Shown piece by piece: positions 20,898 through 29,079 of a DNA stretch of 64,000 bases. The DNA is from Sinorhizobium meliloti 4H41 (GTDB lineage: Bacteria; Pseudomonadota; Alphaproteobacteria; Rhizobiales; Rhizobiaceae): NCBI RefSeq assembly GCF_000375585.1, contig NZ_AQWP01000007.1, positions 62,538 to 126,537 on the forward strand, in the 5' to 3' direction. The position numbers and the translations under genes are program-made. The notes under the pieces were generated by a model. That model searched no databases. It was given only the letters and a program-made list of their open reading frames with translations, and was not told where the DNA came from. Numbering within the stretch: position 1 is the stretch's first letter; the number at the start of each line of letters is the position of its first letter.

Positions 20898-21746
20898 TCA
20901 GGATTTCACCGCGCCGGCCGTCAGGCCTGCGATGATGTGCTTCTGGGCGAGAAAGAAGACGATCACCGTCGGCAGGATCGTCAGCGTGATGAAGGCGAGC
21001 ACGAGCTGCCAATCGGTGCCGAACTCGCCGCGATAGACCATGATGCCGAGCGGCCAGGGATATTTCGCCTCCGTGTTCAGCATGATCAGCGGCAGGATGT
21101 AGCTGTTCCAGCTATGCACGAAGGTGATGATGCCGACCGTCGAGACGATGGGGCGGGAAAGCGGAAGGGAAATGTACCAGAAGAAGCGGATGTAGCCGCA
21201 GCCGTCGACGAAGGCGGCCTGGAAGAGTTCTTCCGGCAGGTTCCGGAAATAATTGCGGAAAAGCAGGATGCTCATGCCGAGGCCGAAGGCCACCTGGGGC
21301 AGGATCACGCCCCAATAGGTGTCGAGCAGGCCGAGATCGCGGATGCGGATGAAGAGCGGCAGGATCGCCGTTGCCGCCGGAAACATGAGCCCGATCAGGA
21401 AGTAGTTCAGCAAATGGTTCGAACCGAAGAACCTGACATGGGCGAAGGTGAAGGCGGCCATGGCCGAAACGATGACGGTCAGCGCCACCGTTATGGCCGC
21501 GATGAACAGCGAGTTCAGCATCTGCCGCCAGTAGCGGTCGCCGAAAAGGATATCGAGATAGTTCGACCACAGCCATTCGGAAGGCAGGCCGAACGGATTG
21601 ACGCGCAGATCGCCGAGCGACTTGAAGCCGCCGAGCGCCGTGGTGACCAGGGGCAGCAGGACCAGCATCGCCACCAGCGACAGCGACACGTAGAGATAGA
21701 GGCGGGTGGCTGCGGTCATGCGAACGGAAGAAGTCGTGTCAGTCAT
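20898..21746 (-). CDS. Carbohydrate ABC transporter permease (MalG type)
   Basis: Inner-membrane permease of 282 residues with about six transmembrane helices. The cytoplasmic EAA loop reads ELFQAAFVDGCGYIRFFWY followed by ISLPL, which docks to the ATPase. The C-terminus QKHIIAGLTAGAVKS is typical for the second CUT1 permease. It overlaps the preceding permease gene by 8 bp, so translational coupling is likely. Confidence 0.93.
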   Translation of the reverse strand: MTDTTSSVRMTAATRLYLYVSLSLVAMLVLLPLVTTALGGFKSLGDLRVNPFGLPSEWLWSNYLDILFGDRYWRQMLNSLFIAAITVALTVIVSAMAAFTFAHVRFFGSNHLLNYFLIGLMFPAATAILPLFIRIRDLGLLDTYWGVILPQVAFGLGMSILLFRNYFRNLPEELFQAAFVDGCGYIRFFWYISLPLSRPIVSTVGIITFVHSWNSYILPLIMLNTEAKYPWPLGIMVYRGEFGTDWQLVLAFITLTILPTVIVFFLAQKHIIAGLTAGAVKS

Positions 21747-22677
21747 GGCGCATGAATATCCGTTTGTAGCCGAAAGCGAGCGTGACGCAGATGACGAAGA
21801 GGACCACGCCGACCGCGCTTCCGAGCCCCACCTGCATGCGGGTGACGCCGTAGGTGTAGAGGAAGGTCACCATGGTCTGCGTCGAGTTCGACGGCCCGCC
21901 GCCCGTGAGGGGCATCACGAGGTCGAAGAGCTGCAGCGATCCGATGACGGCGAAGAAGATCGACAGCCTGACGGTCGAGCCGAGGAGCGGCAGGGTCACG
22001 TAACGGAATTTCTGCCAACCGGTCGCTCCGTCGATCTCGGCAGCTTCGAGCACGCTCCTGTCGACCGCCTGCAGGCCGGCGATGAACAGCATCATGTGGA
22101 AGCCGAAATACTTCCAGATGATGACGGCAAGCACCGCATAGATGGCAAGGCTGCGGTCGGCGAGCACGTAGGGGGTGGCGACGCCGAAGAAGCCGGCGAC
22201 CGCGGCCACGAGCCCGTAGTCGCCATCATAGACGAAACGCCAGATGAGCCCGGCCGCGACATCCGCCAGCACGTAGGGCAGAAAGAAGATCAGCCGGAAG
22301 GCGACGACGCCGGCGATCCTGTGCGCGAGCATCATAGCAAGCCAGAGGGCGAGCGGAATCTGCAGGAGCACCGAAACGAGAATGATGATGCCGTTGTTGA
22401 TCAGCGCCCGCGAGAAGGCCGCATTGTTGAACAGCACCTCGAAATTGCGCAGGCCTACGAACTGCGTCGGGGTTCCGTAGCCGTTCCAGCGATAGAGGCT
22501 GTACCAGGCCGCCTCTCCCATCGGCAGGATGACGAAGACCGTGAACAGCAGCAGGGCCGGCGGCAGAAAGAGGATGAGCACCGGCAGGCGCCCGCGCACG
22601 GTCGGGCTCTTGTACCGCACTTTCTTGCGGCTTGCCGTGGCCGGCGCCGCGGTGATCGTCGCAGTCGCGTCGGTCAT
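21739..22677 (-). CDS. Carbohydrate ABC transporter permease (MalF type)
   Basis: Inner-membrane permease of 312 residues with about six transmembrane helices and the EAA loop LEAAEIDGATGWQKFRYV. The start at 22677 (MTDATATITAAP) was chosen because 26 further in-frame residues upstream look like spacer. It pairs with the downstream MalG-type permease, with which it overlaps by 8 bp, and follows the binding-protein gene. Confidence 0.93.
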   Translation of the reverse strand: MTDATATITAAPATASRKKVRYKSPTVRGRLPVLILFLPPALLLFTVFVILPMGEAAWYSLYRWNGYGTPTQFVGLRNFEVLFNNAAFSRALINNGIIILVSVLLQIPLALWLAMMLAHRIAGVVAFRLIFFLPYVLADVAAGLIWRFVYDGDYGLVAAVAGFFGVATPYVLADRSLAIYAVLAVIIWKYFGFHMMLFIAGLQAVDRSVLEAAEIDGATGWQKFRYVTLPLLGSTVRLSIFFAVIGSLQLFDLVMPLTGGGPSNSTQTMVTFLYTYGVTRMQVGLGSAVGVVLFVICVTLAFGYKRIFMRHD

Positions 22678-22755
22678 CTGGTCCTCGCACCTTTCGTTCC
22701 GGATGGTCGAAGGAAAGCCGGGCGGCGGGAGCTCCCGCCGCCCTCGCTTACGCAC

Positions 22756-24063
22756 TCATTCGAGTTCGCGGGCGTCCTGGATCATCCGGGCCGCCTCTTC
22801 CGAGGACATCTGTCCGGAGACGATTTCGACCGAAGCGTCGTTCACGACGCGGCCGAGGGAGGGGCCGAGATCCTGGTCGAAATAGTTCTGGTGCCAGGTA
22901 GAGGCCGCGAGCTGGTCGGCCGAAGCCCGCACCAGCGGGTTGGTGACGCCATCCTCGGCCCCTGCCGCCGCCGGGACGATCATGCCGATGCTCGCCATTA
23001 GCCGCTCGTTTTCCGCATTGGTCAGGTAGCGCAGGAAATCCAGCGCTTCAGGCGGAGCATTTTTGGTTACCGCCCAGCCGTTGAGACCGCCCAGTGTGTC
23101 GGTGGCAGCACCCGCCCCGCCCTCGACGGCGGGGAAGGGAAAGCGGCCGATATTCTCTGGCGCGAGGCCCTTGCCGTCGCCGGAATTGGCGCGCTGGGTG
23201 GCTTCGGTCGTCTCGAAGCTCAGGATCATCGCCGCCTTGCCGTCGCCGAACAGGCCGAGCGTCTGCGGCCAGCTCGCGCCGAGATAACCGCCCTGGAACG
23301 GCTCGAGCTTGCCGAGCTCGGCGAGCTGCTCGCCGGCCTTGATGATCGACGGATGCAGGAAGCCCTCGCCCTCGTTGTTCCTGGCATCCTCGAAGACCTG
23401 CTGGCCGCCATTGCGCATGACCAGGTAGCTCCAGTAGAAATGCAACGGCCACTTGTCGCCGCCGCCGCCGGCGATCGGCGTAATGCCGGCCTCCTTCAGC
23501 GTCTTCACGGCCGTGAGGAAATCGTCCCAGGTCTTGATGTCCTCGGCCTTGACGCCACCCTTCTGAAAGAGCTCCTTGTTATAGAAGAAGCTGATCGTTC
23601 CCATTTTGAAGGGAACCGCATAAATTCTGTCGTCAAAGGTGAAGCCCTTGAGCGCAGCGGGATTGTAGCTCTTCTCCCAGGCGCCGCCGTCGGCGCGCAT
23701 CGCCTCCGTCAGATCCATGAGCGCCCCGGTCTCGGATTGCTGCTTCAGCACGCCGCCACCCCAGCTATAGAAGAAATGGGGCGCGTCGTCCGACTGCAGA
23801 AGCGTCGGCAGCTTCGCCTTGAATGCCTCGTTTTCCAGGAACTGGAGCTGAATATCGACGCCCGCATGTTCCGATTCGTACTTTGCGGCGATGTCCTCCC
23901 ACATCTTTAAATAGGCCGGAACAGTCTCCAGATGAAGCCACCTGACCACCGTATCGGCGGATGCGTGGCTCGCATCGAAGAGAAGCGCCATGCCGGCTAC
24001 GGCAGCAAGCGCGGAAAGTCTGGTGGCGCGCAGAGGCGCCGACCCACGTTCGAGCATCATCAT
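22756..24063 (-). CDS. Periplasmic sugar-binding protein of ABC importer
   Basis: Extracellular solute-binding protein family 1, about 435 residues. The signal peptide has its hydrophobic core at about 18-30 and likely cleavage after ASHASA. The mature protein starts TVVRWLHLETVPAYLKMWED and ends with a conserved Trp-rich lobe. A strong Shine-Dalgarno GGGAGGAG precedes three consecutive ATGs (24063, 24060, 24057). Upstream lies an inverted repeat that could bind the divergent ROK repressor. It is first of four genes of a CUT1 importer. Ligand unknown; a disaccharide or glycoside is inferred from the neighbours. Confidence 0.93.
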   Translation of the reverse strand: MMMLERGSAPLRATRLSALAAVAGMALLFDASHASADTVVRWLHLETVPAYLKMWEDIAAKYESEHAGVDIQLQFLENEAFKAKLPTLLQSDDAPHFFYSWGGGVLKQQSETGALMDLTEAMRADGGAWEKSYNPAALKGFTFDDRIYAVPFKMGTISFFYNKELFQKGGVKAEDIKTWDDFLTAVKTLKEAGITPIAGGGGDKWPLHFYWSYLVMRNGGQQVFEDARNNEGEGFLHPSIIKAGEQLAELGKLEPFQGGYLGASWPQTLGLFGDGKAAMILSFETTEATQRANSGDGKGLAPENIGRFPFPAVEGGAGAATDTLGGLNGWAVTKNAPPEALDFLRYLTNAENERLMASIGMIVPAAAGAEDGVTNPLVRASADQLAASTWHQNYFDQDLGPSLGRVVNDASVEIVSGQMSSEEAARMIQDARELE

Positions 24064-24087
24064 CTTTCTCCTCCCAAACTCCTTCAA

Positions 24088-24118
24088 GGGGGCAAAACGT
24101 CCTCTTCATTTTGTCCCC
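24088..24118. promoter_or_regulatory. Candidate ROK-repressor operator
   Basis: An imperfect inverted repeat GGGG(N)CAAAA...TTTTG(N)CCCC with a central spacer of about 11 bp lies 25 bp upstream of the binding-protein start and faces the divergent ROK regulator. Its role is inferred from position and symmetry only. Confidence 0.4.
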
Positions 24119-24187
24119 AATACGGATTAATTCAGAGGAGATGCCGGCAAATGTCAACAGCCCTCGCGAATATTTCGGGAGCTCCGC

Positions 24188-24217
24188 TTGACAGGAGGCG
24201 CTAATTGCCCGTTATTT
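24188..24217 (+). promoter_or_regulatory. Possible sigma-70 promoter of the ROK regulator
   Basis: A consensus -35 TTGACA at 24188-24193 and an AT-rich -10-like TTATTT at 24212-24217, 18 bp apart, lie about 70 bp before the ROK start codon. Confidence 0.4.
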
Positions 24218-24289
24218 AATTCGTATTCCTGCTAAATGATTTCACCCCGCCCAGCCAACCAATCCAGCATGCGAGCATACTGAAGACCG

Positions 24290-25495
24290 ATGAAGACCGC
24301 CGATCCCGAACTGATGCGCGCGATAAATCGCTTCAACGTGCTCGATACGATCCGCCGGCACGGCCCCATTTCACGCGTCGAGATCAGCGAACGCACCGAA
24401 CTGTCCACGACCACCGTTTCCGCGATCACCGCGTCGCTGCTTGACGACGGCCTCATCCTGACCCGGCACGAGGGCGATATCCGCAACGCTGCCGCAAGGG
24501 GCCGCCCGCGCGTCATGCTGGAGCTCGACCCGGAGGCCGCTCGCGTCGTCGGTGCCAAGATCGCCGCCAATCGCATGGTTTTCGCCGTCTGCAACTTTCG
24601 CGGCGAAGTGCTCTCCGACCTGACTTTGCCGATCCGGGTCGACCGCCAGCCGATCGCCGTCATCGCCGATCTGATCGAGGACGGCGTGCGCCGCTGCGTG
24701 GTCGACGCCGACCTTTCGCTCGACGACATCGATTCGATCTGCATCGGTCTGCCGGGCGTGGTCGAACACCGCACCGGTCACGTCCGCTCCAGCCCGATCT
24801 TCCGGGAAACGGACGTCGATTTCGCAAGCGAAATGACGAGCAGGCTCAACGTCCCGACGATCGTCGAGAGCGACGCGCACGCCATCACGCTTGCCCATCA
24901 CTGGTTCGGTCGCGCCCGCGACCTCGACGACATGGTTCTCGTTTCGCTGGAGCAGACCCTCGGGCTCGGCGTGCTGCATGGCGGCCAGCTTTTCCGAGGC
25001 GCCGGGGGCCTGAGCCACAATCTCGGCGATCTTGTGCTCGGCGTCGGCGAGAGCCGTACCGTCCGCCTTTCGACGCTCGCCGGGGAGAACGCGATTCTCG
25101 GCGAACACCCGATGGACGGGCGATTCGCCGAGGCGGTGCGCCTCGGACGGGGCATGACGCATGCGCAGATGCTGATCGCGGCCGAGGACGAAGCGCTGAC
25201 CACGGCCGCCTCACGGGCCGGAGAAGCGGTCGGGCTCGCGGTCGCCAACATAGTTACGCTGTTCGGACCGCCGCGCGTCGTCATCGTCGGTTCGAGCCTG
25301 TCGCTCGGCACCGTTTTCGTGGAGAGCATCCGCCGGTCCTTTCAGAACGCGATCCCGCCCTCGATCTCGACGGTGGCCGAACTCGTCTTCGACGAATCGG
25401 CCGACGAGACCTGGGCTCAGGGGGCGGCGGTCGTGGCGCTCTGCGAACTCTACGAGTCCCCCTGGGGGACGACCGGACCGGCACCGGCGCTTTGA
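24290..25495 (+). CDS. ROK family transcriptional repressor (NagC/XylR type)
   Basis: The protein has 401 residues. An N-terminal winged helix-turn-helix spans about 8-60 (RRHGPISRVEISERTELSTT), followed by a ROK sugar-binding fold with IGLPGVVEH. The kinase phosphate motif (DIGGT in true kinases) is degenerate here (AKIAAN), and the usual zinc cluster CxCGxxGC is absent: around ELSHNLGD the expected cysteines are missing. It is therefore a regulator and not a kinase. It is divergent from the sugar ABC operon and upstream of the oxidoreductase and ThuA genes, so it likely represses one or both in response to the imported sugar. Confidence 0.92.
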   Translation: MKTADPELMRAINRFNVLDTIRRHGPISRVEISERTELSTTTVSAITASLLDDGLILTRHEGDIRNAAARGRPRVMLELDPEAARVVGAKIAANRMVFAVCNFRGEVLSDLTLPIRVDRQPIAVIADLIEDGVRRCVVDADLSLDDIDSICIGLPGVVEHRTGHVRSSPIFRETDVDFASEMTSRLNVPTIVESDAHAITLAHHWFGRARDLDDMVLVSLEQTLGLGVLHGGQLFRGAGGLSHNLGDLVLGVGESRTVRLSTLAGENAILGEHPMDGRFAEAVRLGRGMTHAQMLIAAEDEALTTAASRAGEAVGLAVANIVTLFGPPRVVIVGSSLSLGTVFVESIRRSFQNAIPPSISTVAELVFDESADETWAQGAAVVALCELYESPWGTTGPAPAL

Positions 25496-25537
25496 TGCGC
25501 TGCGCCGAACTTATGTATCCATTTCGGGAGGAGACTG

Positions 25538-26638
25538 ATGGAAAAACTCGGTATCGGCATCATCGGCTGCGGCAACATCTCGTCGGCCTATCTGAAGGCG
25601 ATGGCAGCCTTTCCGATCCTCGACATCCGCGGCATCGCCGACCTGATCCGCAACCTTGCCGAAGAGCGCGCGGCGGAGTTCAAGGTCGAGGCGCGCGGCG
25701 TCGCCGATCTCCTCGCGGACCCGTCGATCGAGCTCATCGTCAACCTGACCGTGCCGAAGGCGCACGTAGCCGTCGCCATGCAGGCCCTCGAGGCCGGCAA
25801 GCACACCTATTCCGAAAAGCCGCTCGCCACCGACTTCGCTGACGGACGCAAGCTGGTGGCGCTGGCTCGGGAGAAAGGCCTGCGGATCGGCGCCGCCCCG
25901 GACACCTTTCTCGGCGGCTCGCATCAGACGGCACGCGCAATCGTCGATTCCGGCGTGCTCGGCACGCCCGTCGGCGGCACCGCCACCTTCATGTGCCCGG
26001 GTCACGAGCGCTGGCATCCCAATCCGGACTTCTATTACGACGTCGGCGGCGGACCGATGCTCGATATGGGTCCCTACTACATCACCGACCTCGTCAACCT
26101 TCTCGGCCCCGTCGCCAAGGTTGCCGGATTTGCCACGGCGGCACGGAAGGAGCGGACCATCACCAGCGAGGCGCGCAACGGCGAACGCATCCCCGTCCGC
26201 GTGCCGACCCATGTCGCCGGCATCATGGCCTTCGAGAATGGAGCCGTCGTGCAGATCGGCATGAGCTTCGATGTGGCGGGCCACAGGCATGTGCCTCTCG
26301 AGCTCTATGGAACCGAGGGCACGCTGATCGTCCCGGATCCGAACCATTTCGGCGGCCAGATCGAGCTACTGAAAAAGGGCGGCGCCTTCGAGCAGACCGC
26401 GACGAGCGAGCCCTATGCCGACGGCAATTACCGCTCGATCGGGGTGGCCGACATGGCACATGCGATCCGCTCGGGCCGGCCGCACCGGGCAAACGGAGAC
26501 CTCGCCTTGCACGTGCTGGAGGTCATGGAAGCGTTCCACAAGGCGGCCGATACCGGTTCTACCGTCAGCATCAGCACGAAGGCCGAGCGGCCGGCCCCTC
26601 TGTCGCAATCGCTCGTCGACGGCCGCATCGGCCGCTAG
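25538..26638 (+). CDS. Gfo/Idh/MocA family oxidoreductase
   Basis: NAD(P)-dependent sugar dehydrogenase of 366 residues: Rossmann motif GIIGCGNIS at 7-15, the family EKP at 93-95 (YSEKPLATD) and the conserved GGGPMLDMGPYYITD block carrying the catalytic Asp and Tyr. A good Shine-Dalgarno (GGAGGAG) precedes ATG 25538. It lies 42 bp after the ROK gene and 22 bp before the ThuA gene. In rhizobia the ThuB (Gfo/Idh) and ThuA pair oxidises disaccharides at C3; a similar 3-keto-glycoside route is inferred here. Confidence 0.92.
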   Translation: MEKLGIGIIGCGNISSAYLKAMAAFPILDIRGIADLIRNLAEERAAEFKVEARGVADLLADPSIELIVNLTVPKAHVAVAMQALEAGKHTYSEKPLATDFADGRKLVALAREKGLRIGAAPDTFLGGSHQTARAIVDSGVLGTPVGGTATFMCPGHERWHPNPDFYYDVGGGPMLDMGPYYITDLVNLLGPVAKVAGFATAARKERTITSEARNGERIPVRVPTHVAGIMAFENGAVVQIGMSFDVAGHRHVPLELYGTEGTLIVPDPNHFGGQIELLKKGGAFEQTATSEPYADGNYRSIGVADMAHAIRSGRPHRANGDLALHVLEVMEAFHKAADTGSTVSISTKAERPAPLSQSLVDGRIGR

Positions 26639-26660
26639 TCAAATTTGAGGAGGAATGAGA

Positions 26661-27302
26661 ATGCGCGAGGCACTGATCGTCTGGGGCGGCTGGAGCGGGC
26701 ACGAGCCGCAGGAATGCGCCCATATCATCCGCGACATGCTGCAGGAGGACGGGTTCAAGGTCTATCTGGAACACACGACCGAAGCCTTCGCCGATCCGTC
26801 GATCCACGACCTGTCACTGATCGTTCCGATCATGACGATGTCGAAGATCGAGAAGGAAGAGGTAAAGAATCTCGCCGCGGCCGTCGAAGGCGGCGTCGGT
26901 ATCGCCGGCTATCACGGCGGCGCGGGCGATGCCTTCCGCGAGAGCGTCGAATACCAGTTCATCATCGGCGGCCAGTGGGTGGCCCACCCGGGCAACATCA
27001 TCGACTATCGCGTGAACATTACGCGCCCCGACGATCCGCTGATGGAGGGTATCTCCGATTTTCCCTATACCTCGGAGCAATATTACATGCATGTCGATCC
27101 GTCCAACGAGGTGCTGGCAACGACCACCTTCTCCGGCGAGCATGCCTCCTGGATCGAAGGCGTGACGATGCCGGTGGTCTGGAAGCGCAAGCATGGGAAG
27201 GGCCGGGTCTTCTACTCCTCGCTCGGGCATGTGGCCAAGGAATTCGAGGTGCCCGAGATGCGCACGATCTTCCGCCGCGGCGCGAATTGGGCTGCGCGCT
27301 GA
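26661..27302 (+). CDS. ThuA domain-containing protein
   Basis: The 213-residue protein has a glutamine-amidotransferase-like flavodoxin fold of the ThuA family: ALIVWGGWSGHEP at the N-terminus, GIAGYHGGAGDAFRES in the middle and a C-terminal GRVFYSSLGHVAKEFE. ThuA proteins act beside Gfo/Idh dehydrogenases in trehalose-like sugar catabolism. The second ATG (26661) was chosen because AGGAGG lies 7 nt upstream, whereas it nearly touches the first ATG at 26655. It is the last gene of the ROK-oxidoreductase-ThuA row. Confidence 0.9.
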   Translation: MREALIVWGGWSGHEPQECAHIIRDMLQEDGFKVYLEHTTEAFADPSIHDLSLIVPIMTMSKIEKEEVKNLAAAVEGGVGIAGYHGGAGDAFRESVEYQFIIGGQWVAHPGNIIDYRVNITRPDDPLMEGISDFPYTSEQYYMHVDPSNEVLATTTFSGEHASWIEGVTMPVVWKRKHGKGRVFYSSLGHVAKEFEVPEMRTIFRRGANWAAR

Positions 27303-27471
27303 CGGGGGATACGGCGGATCGACCGGGTCCGCCGCGCTCGTCGATGGCGCTCCCTCGAGGTCTACGATGCAGCCCGGAGAAGCCTGCAGTGGCGGAGGAC
27401 ATCGAGCCGCAGTTTGACGCGCTCACCCAAGTCTGGCCACGGGGTAACTCAGCGCTGGACGTAGCCGCATA

Positions 27472-27489
27472 ATTTACGTATTTTACGTA
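27472..27489 (+). promoter_or_regulatory. Tandem 9-bp direct repeat, candidate autoregulatory site of the toxin-antitoxin pair
   Basis: Two adjoining copies of WTTTACGTA lie about 23-40 bp before the antitoxin ATG in an otherwise GC-rich context. Phd-type antitoxins usually bind repeated sites in their own promoter, so this is the obvious candidate. Confidence 0.45.
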
Positions 27490-27511
27490 TATTGGGAACG
27501 GAGCGACGCAG

Positions 27512-27775
27512 ATGAAGCAATTCACTTTCAGCGAAATGAATCGCGCGTCCGGCGAGATCCTCGAGGCAGCGTTGATCGAGCCCGTAGCGCTTACCAAGCG
27601 CGGAAAGGAAAAGCTCGTCATCCTGTCCGCTGCTCAGTATCAGAAACTGGTTGGCCGACCTCACGCGGCCGCCTACACGCTCGAGAATGCGCCGGACGAT
27701 ATTCATGATGAACTCATGACCGGCCTCGATGCGATCATTGCCAGCGATGACCACGACGATGTTCAAGGCGGGTGA
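27512..27775 (+). CDS. Phd/YefM-type antitoxin
   Basis: The 87-residue protein has the Phd/YefM N-terminal DNA-binding fold: FSEMNRASGEILEAAL, then PVALTKRGKEKLVILSAAQY, matching the usual 'vxItrrGkpvavlvs' block. The acidic C-terminus (DDHDDVQGG) probably wraps the toxin. Its 3' end overlaps the toxin start by about 29 bp, the usual coupled layout. It is AT-richer upstream than its neighbours. Confidence 0.82.
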   Translation: MKQFTFSEMNRASGEILEAALIEPVALTKRGKEKLVILSAAQYQKLVGRPHAAAYTLENAPDDIHDELMTGLDAIIASDDHDDVQGG

Positions 27776-28154
27776 CGTCCTTCGCTGCTACTATCTTTGG
27801 GCGAGGCAAGCCGGCGACGGTGAGGAATCGGGCCGCAAGGAGCGGCCGGTTTGCCTTTTGGTGAAGACACCGACGGAGCCGGTGAAGCTGTTTTTGTTCC
27901 CGATCACCTCACGGAGTCCGGATCCGTCGATCGTCCACATTGCCGTCAGCGAAATCGAATGCCGCCGTGGCGGGCTCCGTTTCCCGTCCTGGCTGATCCT
28001 GGACGAGTACAATCTGCTCCGTCTCGACGAAGCCTATGATCTCGCATCGACAACGCCGATCGGCACCTTCAGCCCGGCTTTCGTTCGCAAGGTGGCCACC
28101 CTGATCAAGCAAGCGGCGGCGCAACGCCGTCTGCGCGTTGTCATCCGAAAGTAG
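27747..28154 (+). CDS. PemK/MazF-like growth inhibitor toxin
   Basis: The protein has about 135 residues with the opening FKAGDVLRCYYLW and the block GRKERPVCLLVKTP that correspond to the PemK/MazF beta-barrel (GDV...RPxLVV), so it is likely an mRNA interferase acting with the preceding Phd antitoxin. The basic C-terminus (AAAQRRLRVVIRK) could bind RNA. Starts at 27729, 27747 and 27759 are possible; 27747 is chosen as a compromise between overlap and domain start. The pairing of Phd with PemK rather than Doc is a mix-and-match seen elsewhere. Confidence 0.72.
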   Translation: MTTTMFKAGDVLRCYYLWARQAGDGEESGRKERPVCLLVKTPTEPVKLFLFPITSRSPDPSIVHIAVSEIECRRGGLRFPSWLILDEYNLLRLDEAYDLASTTPIGTFSPAFVRKVATLIKQAAAQRRLRVVIRK

Positions 28155-28330
28155 AAAGGATGCCTTCCGGACAGCGAAGGAGCGCGCTTCGAGAAACGCA
28201 TTGACGCGGGCTACGCCCGCAAATGGGCTTGAAGAGAGGCCGGGCGCGAAAGCAAACCGGCCAATTGCATACCCAATCCTATCCAACACTTCTTATGCAG
28301 GATGCCGACGGGCGGATGAGGGGCAATCGA

Positions 28331-28927
28331 TCAATGATCGACGCCTGCATAGGCGCGATCGCCCCAGAGCTTCTCGACAGTTCGGTTTCTGCCGCAGCCG
28401 TTGCGATAGTACCAGTAGCGGATCGGGTTCCGCTTGCCGAAGTCCTGATGGTAGTCTTCCGCCGGCCAGAATTTCGCTGCGCCTTCGACGGGCGTGACGA
28501 TCGGCCGGCCGAGCTCCGCCTCGGCCTTGATCTTTTCCGCCTTCGCGTCCATCGCCTGCCGCTCGTTCAGCGCATAGATCGCGGTCGTATAGGCGAAGCC
28601 CCGGTCGCAGAACTGGCCACCGTCATCCGTCGGGTCCGTCGTACGGAACAGGACGCCGACGAGCTCCGCATAGGAGACCCGGTCCGGGTCGAACTTCACG
28701 CGCACCACCTCGCGGTGTCCACCCCTCGAATAATCTTCATAGGTCGGGTTCGCGCTCTTGCCGCCGGCATAGCCGGAGATCGTTTCGAGAACGCCGGGCA
28801 CGGCGTCGAAGTCGCTCTCGACGCACCAGAAGCAGCCGCCGGCGAAGATAGCATATTGCGGTTCTGCCGCCCGCGCCGGCAGCAACAGGAAACAAGTGAC
28901 GAGAAAACCGAGCAGCAGGCGAAGCAT
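28331..28927 (-). CDS. msrA: Peptide-methionine (S)-S-oxide reductase, exported
   Basis: Repairs methionine-S-sulfoxide. The protein has 198 residues, with a signal peptide (about 1-20, ending ARA) not found in cytosolic MsrA, so it likely acts in the periplasm. The active-site motif GCFWC has the catalytic Cys32; a C-terminal NGCGRN supplies a resolving Cys. EDYHQDF is the substrate-binding block. It lies downstream of the sdh operon behind a terminator; a 176-bp spacer separates it from the toxin gene and holds nothing recognisable. Confidence 0.93.
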   Translation of the reverse strand: MLRLLLGFLVTCFLLLPARAAEPQYAIFAGGCFWCVESDFDAVPGVLETISGYAGGKSANPTYEDYSRGGHREVVRVKFDPDRVSYAELVGVLFRTTDPTDDGGQFCDRGFAYTTAIYALNERQAMDAKAEKIKAEAELGRPIVTPVEGAAKFWPAEDYHQDFGKRNPIRYWYYRNGCGRNRTVEKLWGDRAYAGVDH

Positions 28928-29015
28928 CGGCGACCCTCCATCCTCGGCTATTACCTAACTGCCTCGCGGCGCGTTTCAAATCACTTAGCAACACGTCGAT
29001 GTGACGGACGTGAAA

Positions 29016-29043
29016 GCAAAACGGCGAGCCGAGGCCCGCCGTT
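29016..29043 (-). terminator. Terminator of the sdhCDAB operon
   Basis: Read on the reverse strand, AACGGCG...CGCCGTT forms a stable stem followed by TTGCTTT, 37 bp after the sdhB stop. Confidence 0.6.
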
Positions 29044-29079
29044 GAAATGATGCTGAGAAACACCTGCAGGACGGAAGGG

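Noticed and set aside
27303-27471. Possible small gene between the ThuA gene and the antitoxin
   Set aside because: Only short frames with no start signal or family resemblance.
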